NCBI GenBank assembly: GCA_002346745.1
Contig: DEAL01000003.1
Location: 1 to 23,706, forward strand
From: Candidatus Neomicrothrix sp. UBA2983
GTDB lineage: Bacteria > Actinomycetota > Acidimicrobiia > Acidimicrobiales > MedAcidi-G1
Direction: 5' to 3'
Length of the DNA stretch: 23,706 bases
The notes under the pieces were generated by a model. That model saw only the letters and a list, made by a program, of their open reading frames with translations. It ran no database searches and had not been told where the DNA came from. The position numbers and the translations under genes are program-made. Below, one piece after another: positions 16,467 through 22,900 of this stretch (the stretch's first letter is position 1; each line of letters begins with the position of its first letter).

Positions 16467-16677
16467 CGGCCGACCTCGAGTCCGCCTGCGCCCCTGTGAC
16501 CGATGTCCGGGCCCCGGACTCGTCACGGGGAGACGGGTTTCGTGTCACGTGCACGGGACGCGACGACGCCCCCGAACCCACGGGATGGCCAGCCGACAGC
16601 GGATCCCGCATCGCCAACGGCATGTTCTTCAGTGACGGCAGTGATGGCGACGCCTTCCACTGCTCCGCAATGGCCGT
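16467..16677. other. Intergenic region upstream of typA
   Basis: About 210 bp between the typA -10 box and the hairpin after the monooxygenase gene. A plus-strand frame is open here (16448-16699) but shows no family resemblance, ribosome-binding site or promoter. A short palindrome TCCGG-gcc-CCGGA occurs at 16506-16518. I see no RNA gene. Confidence 0.5.
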
Positions 16678-16695
16678 CGCCAGGGTCACCTGGCG
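16678..16695 (-). terminator. Hairpin after flavin monooxygenase gene
   Basis: CGCCAGG-GTCA-CCTGGCG, a perfect 7-bp stem with a tetraloop, 13 bp beyond the monooxygenase stop. No T tract. Confidence 0.5.
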
Positions 16696-16708
16696 TTGAG
16701 TGCCCCGG

Positions 16709-18517
16709 TCAGGACGTGAACTCCAGGCCGGCGAACCCGCCGTCATCGCGCCACTGCTCCAGGATCCGGAAGAACTCGATCGAGCCCCCGCCGTAGGGTG
16801 CCGCCTGGACGGCCGACGCCTCGAGGGCCCGTCCCTCGTTGTTGTAGTAGCCAGGCGTGCAGTCCGGACCGCCGAGGGCGCCCATCGCTCCGCTGGCCTT
16901 CGACCTGATCGTCTCCACCCAGGCGTCCTCGGCCTCCTGGGCCACCTCGACCATGGAGAAGCCCTCCGCCAGGGCGTGTCCGATGACGTGGGACACGTGG
17001 GTGCTGAGCTCGTCGAGGAGGTGGGGGAAGTTGGCGGTGAAGGCGGCCTGGCTGATGTGGAGGAAGAAGCAGTTGGGGAATCCCCGCGACTGCATGCCGT
17101 GCAGGGTGGACATGCCGTCAGCCCACTTCTGCGTGAGCGTCTGCCCCCTGCTTCCCCGGACCTCGTAGCCGGCGCGGCGCTCGTAGGCGGTGCCCACCTC
17201 GAACCCGGTGGCGTAGATGATGCAGTCGACCTCGTACTCGACGCCTGCCACGACCAGGCCCCGTTCGGTGATCCGCTCGACGCCCTTGCCGTCCGTGTCC
17301 ACCAGTTCCACGTTGGGCCGGTTGAACGTCGGGAGGTAGTCGTCGTTGAAGGTGGGGCGCTTGCAGAACATCCGGTAGTAGGGCTTGAGCCGCTCCGCAA
17401 CCTCCGGGTCCTCCACCAGGCCGTCGACCCGGGACCGGATCTCGTTCATCTTGTCGAAGTTGGCGAACTCCATCACCTCGGCGATGTCGACGTCGCCCGC
17501 GTCGCTGGCAGACCGGAACCGGCTGATCATCTTGCCGATCAGGTCGGTCCAGCCGTCGTCCACGAGGTCCTCGGCCTGGGGAACGCCCGAGACGAGGCCG
17601 TTGAAGTTCTCCATTCGGCGCTTCTGCCATCCCGGCTCGAGGCCCGTCACCCAGTCGGGGTCGGTGGGGTGGTTGCCGCGGATGTCCACTGACGACGGCG
17701 TGCGCTGGAACACGTAGAGCCGTTCCGCAGCCTCACCGAGGAACGGGACGCACTGGATCGCGCTGGCCCCGGTGCCCACCAACGCGACGCGCTTTTCCGC
17801 CAGGCGGTCGAGGTTCCCGTCGGGGCCGCCACCCGTGTAGCCGTAGTCCCACCGGCTGGTGTGGAAGGAATGGCCGCGGAAGTCGCCCAGGCCGGGGATC
17901 CCGGGGAGCTTGGGTCGATTGAGCGGGCCGTTGGCCATGGCCACGAACCGTGCCCGAAGCCGGTCGCCCCGATCGGTGGACACGATCCAACGCGAGTCCT
18001 CGTGCTCCCACGCCAGTCCCGTGACCTCGGTCTGGAAGAGGGCGCCGTCGTAGAGGCGGTAGTGCTCACCCAGCCGGCAGCTGTACTCCAGGATCTCGGG
18101 CGCGTACGAGTACTTCTCGCGCGGGATGTAGCCGACCTCCTCGAGGAGCGGCAGGTAGATGTACGACTCGATGTCGCATTGCGCCCCCGGGTAGCGGTTC
18201 CAGTACCAGGTGCCGCCGAAGTCGCCGCCCTTCTCGACGAGTCGCAGGTCCTCCACGCCGGCGTCGCGGAGCCGGGCGCCCAGTTGCAGACCGCCGAAGC
18301 CGCCGCCGACGACGACCACGTCGACCTCGTCGTCGAGTGGCGGCCGTTCGACCGCGGCCTCGACGTAGGGGTCGTGGAGGTAGTGGGCGAACCGGCCGGT
18401 CACCTCGACGTACTGGTCGTTGCCGTCTGGCCGGAGGCGCTTGTCGCGTTCGAGCCGGTACCGCGCACGCATCGCCTCGGGGTCGAAGGCGGCGTCGGGT
18501 TCGGAGGAGTCCACCAC
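16709..18517 (-). CDS. Flavin-containing monooxygenase, Baeyer-Villiger type
   Basis: A 602-residue class B flavoprotein monooxygenase. FAD site GGGFGG (71-76) is followed by GGTWYWNRYPGAQCD (101-115), the typical stretch of cyclohexanone/phenylacetone monooxygenases. The Baeyer-Villiger fingerprint FxGxxxHxxxW(P/D) is present as FRGHSFHTSRWD (213-224), and the NADPH motif is GTGASA (248-253). The C-terminal CIIYATGFEVGTAYERR is also diagnostic. Members insert oxygen next to a ketone, giving esters or lactones, with NADPH and O2; the substrate is unknown. Two adjacent GTG codons (18517, 18514) could start it; the second lies 6 nt after CAGAAT and fits the leaderless pattern. It is divergent from the putative selenoprotein gene with a 126-bp gap. 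Confidence 0.93.
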   Translation of the reverse strand: MVDSSEPDAAFDPEAMRARYRLERDKRLRPDGNDQYVEVTGRFAHYLHDPYVEAAVERPPLDDEVDVVVVGGGFGGLQLGARLRDAGVEDLRLVEKGGDFGGTWYWNRYPGAQCDIESYIYLPLLEEVGYIPREKYSYAPEILEYSCRLGEHYRLYDGALFQTEVTGLAWEHEDSRWIVSTDRGDRLRARFVAMANGPLNRPKLPGIPGLGDFRGHSFHTSRWDYGYTGGGPDGNLDRLAEKRVALVGTGASAIQCVPFLGEAAERLYVFQRTPSSVDIRGNHPTDPDWVTGLEPGWQKRRMENFNGLVSGVPQAEDLVDDGWTDLIGKMISRFRSASDAGDVDIAEVMEFANFDKMNEIRSRVDGLVEDPEVAERLKPYYRMFCKRPTFNDDYLPTFNRPNVELVDTDGKGVERITERGLVVAGVEYEVDCIIYATGFEVGTAYERRAGYEVRGSRGQTLTQKWADGMSTLHGMQSRGFPNCFFLHISQAAFTANFPHLLDELSTHVSHVIGHALAEGFSMVEVAQEAEDAWVETIRSKASGAMGALGGPDCTPGYYNNEGRALEASAVQAAPYGGGSIEFFRILEQWRDDGGFAGLEFTS

Positions 18518-18520
18518 GTC

Positions 18521-18526
18521 ATTCTG
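18521..18526 (-). promoter_or_regulatory. Possible -10 box of flavin monooxygenase gene
   Basis: CAGAAT on the minus strand, 6 nt before the GTG at 18514 (3 nt before the one at 18517). It keeps A2 and T6 of TAnnnT. Confidence 0.35.
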
Positions 18527-18643
18527 GTGGCACGGGCACCCGTACAGGGAGTCCGGTCGGTGGGACGGCCGGAGTCGACGCCGATGGGGCAGATGCTCGC
18601 CGCACCTGTTGGACTGTGCCGGCCGCGGAGGGGAGGGCTAGAG

Positions 18644-19798
18644 ATGTCTGGGGATCAAGCGATGCGGGAACTGGCAGCGAGCCTGCCGGTCCCCGAGTTC
18701 GAGACGACGGCGTTCACGCCGCTGTCGGTTCCGTTGGGCGAGGCCAGGGTCGCCATCGTCACATCGGCCGCCCTGCACCGGCCAGACGACGACCCGTTCA
18801 CCGCCACCGATACGTCCTTCCGGACGCTCGCGGCGGAGGACCGGGACCTGCTGTTGGGTCACTGGAGCCCCAACTTCGACCGGGTGGGCTACACGATCGA
18901 CCCCAACGTGGCGTATCCCATCGACCGCCTCCGTGAGTTGGCCGACGAGGGGGTCATCGGCGAGGTGGCCCCCCGGCACTTCTCGTTCGCCGGCAACCAG
19001 CCCGACACGGTCGCCGAGGTTCGCCTTGACAGCGGTCCGGCCTGCGCCGCCGAACTGGTCGCCGACGGGGTGGACGTGGTCCTCCTCACCCCGGTCTGAC
19101 CGCTCTGCACGCGTACCGTGAGTACGCTCGCCCACGTTTTCGAGGCCGCCGGACTGTCGACGGTCGTGCTGGCCTCCATGCGCGACGTTGTCGAGAGGAT
19201 GCACCCGCCGCGAGCGCTGCACTGCGAGTTCCCGCTCGGACGGCCGCTGGGAAAGCCGGCCGACCCGGACTTCCAGCGGGACGTCCTGATGCAGGCCCTG
19301 GCCCTGCTGGATGTCGAGGCCCCGATCCTGGCCGATCATCCGGAGGTGATCGTCGCCGACGAGGTGCCGATCAGTTGTCCGTTGCCCGCCCGCCTCGACG
19401 ACACCTTGGCACCGTCCGTGGATGAGGCGAGGGGCCTGCGGGCTGCCTACGACCGGTCCGTGGCCAGCCGAGGCCGCACCTCGGTGGGCCGGGTGCTCGA
19501 CGCCGACGGTGTGGTCGACGCCCTGGAGGTTCTCGACCACTGGGCCGGCGGCGAGGCCTGGACCGAGGTTCCACTCCCGGGCAAGAATACGATCGCGGTG
19601 GCCCATGACATCCGGTCCTACTACGAGGAGGCGGCGTTGGAGCTGGTCGACGGACCACCGCCGGGTGGGCGCCAGGTCGAGGCCTGGTTCTACGAGGAGA
19701 CCGAGGCCGGCCGCACGCTCATGGCGGCCCGGAAGGCCCTGCGGGAGCAGGAGGCACCGTTTCCATTTTGGTTCTACATGGCTCCCGGACACCGTTGA
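18644..19798 (+). CDS. Putative selenoprotein, GrdB family (glycine/sarcosine/betaine reductase B-like), Sec at codon 152
   Basis: Read with the TGA at 19097-19099 as selenocysteine, this is one 384-residue protein. The parts before (151 codons) and after (232) are in the same frame, and both match one family: SPNFDRVGYTIDPNVAYPIDRLRELADEGVIG, then ADGVDVVLLTPV, then U152-P-L-C155-TRT, then AHVFEAAGLSTVVLASMRDV. In GrdB and D-proline reductase PrdB the selenocysteine sits at exactly this place, after the VxLLT strand, in a UxxC motif. A hairpin 17 nt after the TGA could be the SECIS. ATG at 18644 has a strong ribosome-binding site (GGAGGGGAGGG). Classical GrdB works with GrdA, GrdC/D and thioredoxin in anaerobic clostridia; none is nearby and the setting looks aerobic, so the reaction is unknown. 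Alternative: a nonsense mutation of a Cys codon (TGC to TGA). Confidence 0.85.
19097..19131 (+). promoter_or_regulatory. Predicted bacterial SECIS element with UGA (Sec) codon
   Basis: The TGA (19097-19099) is followed after 11 nt by GCGTAC-CGTGA-GTACGC (19111-19127), a perfect 6-bp stem with a 5-nt loop. The stem extends below a 2x2 internal loop by two more pairs (19107-19108 with 19130-19131). The loop starts 17 nt past the TGA and has G as its second base, as expected for SelB-recognised bacterial SECIS hairpins. The hairpin lies inside the coding sequence, as in E. coli fdhF. Confidence 0.75.
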
Positions 19799-19919
19799 GC
19801 GGGCCGGGGACGATGGGCCGACTGGCTACCGCTTTGCAGCCTTCGGCGCCGGTATTCGGTCCCCGACCCGTCCTGGAGGTGGGTGGCTGCGCCTATAGGA
19901 GAACAGCACGAGAAGCAGT

Positions 19920-19963
19920 AAGGGAAGCAGCAAGGGAAGCAGCAAGGGAAGCAGCAAGGGAAG
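19920..19963 (+). repeat. 12-bp tandem repeat in the leader of the surface-protein gene
   Basis: Three perfect copies of AAGGGAAGCAGC (19920-19931, 19932-19943, 19944-19955) and an 8-nt partial copy, ending 10 bp before the ATG at 19974. A TAG at 19896-19898 in the gene's frame and the absence of a start codon between show the repeat is untranslated. The last, partial unit merges into AGGGAAGGG, the probable ribosome-binding site. A TATAGG at 19894-19899 could be part of the promoter. Confidence 0.8.
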
Positions 19964-19973
19964 GGTCACGGGC

Positions 19974-22900
19974 ATGAGATCGACCTTGAAGCGAGCGGTA
20001 ACGGGCGTAGCTTCCGCAGGCCTGTTGGCGTCTGTGCTGGTGGTGGCATCGGCGTCGCCGGTGGCCGCGGCGGACGGCGACCTGGACACGAGCTTCGGCA
20101 CCGACGCCGGTGACGGCACCCGTACCGGCTCCAGGATCCAGAACCGGACGACCCTGAACGACGAGCTCCGCAGCCTGGTCTTCCGGTCCGATGGTTCGTT
20201 TGTGGCCGGCGGCTGGGACGACAACAACAGCACGCTCGACAACGCCATGCGGATGGCGTGGGTCTCGTTCGCCACCACGGGCATTAGCGACGGTGTGTTC
20301 TCGAACCCGAACGACCGCTCGTTCTGGAGTCCCAAGACCGACTCGGTCGAGGAGATCCTGCTGCTCGACGACGGCCGCACCGCCATGGTCGGCCACGCCG
20401 GGACGGCAACGACCGGCAGTGGCGGCGACTACGACTGCGTCGTGATGATGCGCGACACCGATTCGACCATAGACAGCTCCTTCGACGGCAATGGGAAGCT
20501 GTTCGTCGAGTTCCACGCCACCCGCAACGACAAGTGCTTCGCGGGGGCCCTCGACGACGACGGCAAGATCCTCGCTGGCGGCTTTGTGAGCACCTCGGCC
20601 GCGAATGGCTGGGACCTGGCGCTGGCGAGGATCGATCCGTCGGACGGTTCGTTTGATGCGACGTTCGGCTCCGGTGGCAAGGTGATCCACAACCTCGGCG
20701 GTGGCGGCGACAACATCACCGCCATCGACATCCAAGACGACGACAAGATCCTCGTGGCCGGCTCGACGAACGCGGGAACGGACGGGTCCAGCGACTTCTT
20801 CGTCGCCCGCTACACGACGGCCGGAGTGCTCGACACGACGTTCAGCGACGACGGCATCCACCAGTTCGACCTGGGATCCTCGACTGGGGACATGTTGGAG
20901 GGCATGGACCTGCAGTCGGACGGCAGGATCGTCGTCGGCGGCTACTCGGATGGCGACTGGGCGGTGGCCCGCCTGAATGCCGACGGGGACCTGGACACCA
21001 CGTTCGGAGGCGGCGACGGCATCACGATCACCGACTTCGGCAGCACCGAACAGGCCTCCGAAGTGATGGTCGCGGCAGACGGAAAGATCCTGCTCGGCGG
21101 CTACACCAACGCAGCCGGTGACTACGACATGGCGGCGATCCGCTACACGTCGGACGGCGTGCTCGACACCAGCTTCGGCGGCGGCGATGGCGTCGCGACC
21201 CACGACTTCGGTTCGGGGCGGACCGACAAGGCCTACGCCATGGGGATCGCCGCCAACGGGAGCGTCCTGCTGGTCGGCTCCTCGAAGTCCGGCAACGACA
21301 CCGACTGGGCCCTCGTCCAGTTCCTGTCCTCGACGACGCCGGCAGGGTTCACGCTGTCGAAGACGACGGCGTCGGTCACCGAGGCCGGATCGACGGACAC
21401 GTTCACCGTGGTGTTGGACGTCGCGCCGACGAGCAGTGTGGTGCTGTCCGTGGCCTCCGACGACACCGGCGAGGCGACCGTGTCGCCTTCGACGTTGACG
21501 TTCACGACGTCGGACTGGTCGACGCCCCAGACGGTGACGGTCACCGGCGTCGACGACAACGTCGACGACGGCAACCAGACCGCTACCGACGTGACGGTGT
21601 CGGTCGTGGACGCGTCTTCCGCCGACGAGTACGACGACGTCGCCGACCAGGTCGTCGACGTGACGACCACCGACGACGACACCGTCGGGTTCACGCTGTC
21701 GACGACGACGGCGTCGGTCACCGAAGCCGGGTCGACCGACACGTTCACCGTCCGGCTCAACACCGAGCCCACCGGCACCGTGGTGCTGACGGTGGCGTCC
21801 GACGACACCGGCGAGGCGACCGTGTCGCCGTCGACGCTGTCGTTCGGGTTGTTCGACTGGCACACCCCGCAGACAGTGACGGTCACCGGCGTCGACGACG
21901 ATCTCGACGACGGCAACCAGGCCTCGACGGCCACCGTGGCGGTCGATGCAGCCTCGACAGGCGACTCGCTCTACGACTCGCTGGCCGCACAGACCGTCGA
22001 CGTCACCACCGTCGACGACGACACCGCCGGGTTCACCCTGTCGAAGACGACGGCTTCGGTCACCGAGGCCGGATCGACCGACACGTTCACCGTGGTGTTG
22101 GACTCCGAACCCACCGGCACCGTGGTGCTGACGGTCGGGTCGTCGGACACCGGCGAGGCGACGGTGTCGCCGGCCACGCTGACGTTCACGACCGGCAACT
22201 GGGACACCGCCCAGACGGTGACGACCACCGGCGTCGACGACGATCTCGACGACGGTTCCCAGGCCTCGACGGCCACCATCTCGGTCAACACCTCGTCGAC
22301 GGCCGACAGCGGCTACGACGCGCTGGCCGACCAGGACGTGGACGTGACCACCAGCGACGACGACACCGCCGGGTTCACCACGGCGATCACCTCGGGCTGC
22401 TCCGGCAGCGGTTGCAGCCGCATCGGCCTCGCCGAGGGAGGCAACTCCGGGACGTTCACCGTGGTGTTGGACTCCGAACCCACCGGAAACGTCGTGTTCG
22501 ACGTGACGGCCAGTGACACCACCGAAGCGACGGTGTCGCCGACCACGCTGACGTTCACCAGCGCCAACTGGGACACCGCCCAGACCGTGACGGCCTTCAG
22601 CGTCGACGACGACCTCGACGACGGCAGGCAGGACTGGACCGTCACCGTGGCGGTCAACACCTCGTCGACGGCCGACAGCGACTACGACGCGCTGGCCGAC
22701 CGGGAGGTCCTGGGCAAGACCACCGACGACGACGCCGCCGGGTTCACGCTTTCGGGCACGACGATCACCGTCACCGAGGCCGGGTCGAACGAGACGTTCA
22801 CCGTGGTGTTGGACTCCGAACCCACCGGAAACGTCGTGTTCGACGTGACGGCCAGTGACACCGGCGAGGCGACCGTGTCGCCGACCACACTGACGTTCAC

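Noticed and set aside
16448..16699. 83-codon plus-strand open frame between typA and the monooxygenase gene
   Set aside because: It starts inside the typA start region, has no ribosome-binding site or recognisable domain, and random open frames of this length are common at this GC content.
19100..19798. Separate gene starting at the GTG at 19118
   Set aside because: It would begin inside a conserved block, has no ribosome-binding site or promoter box, and is in frame with the upstream segment across a TGA at the family's Sec position.
19893..21863. Long minus-strand open frame (656 codons) opposite the surface protein
   Set aside because: It is a shadow of the high-GC plus-strand repeat gene; its product is Arg/Val/Gly-rich, follows the repeats of the other strand, and has no family resemblance.
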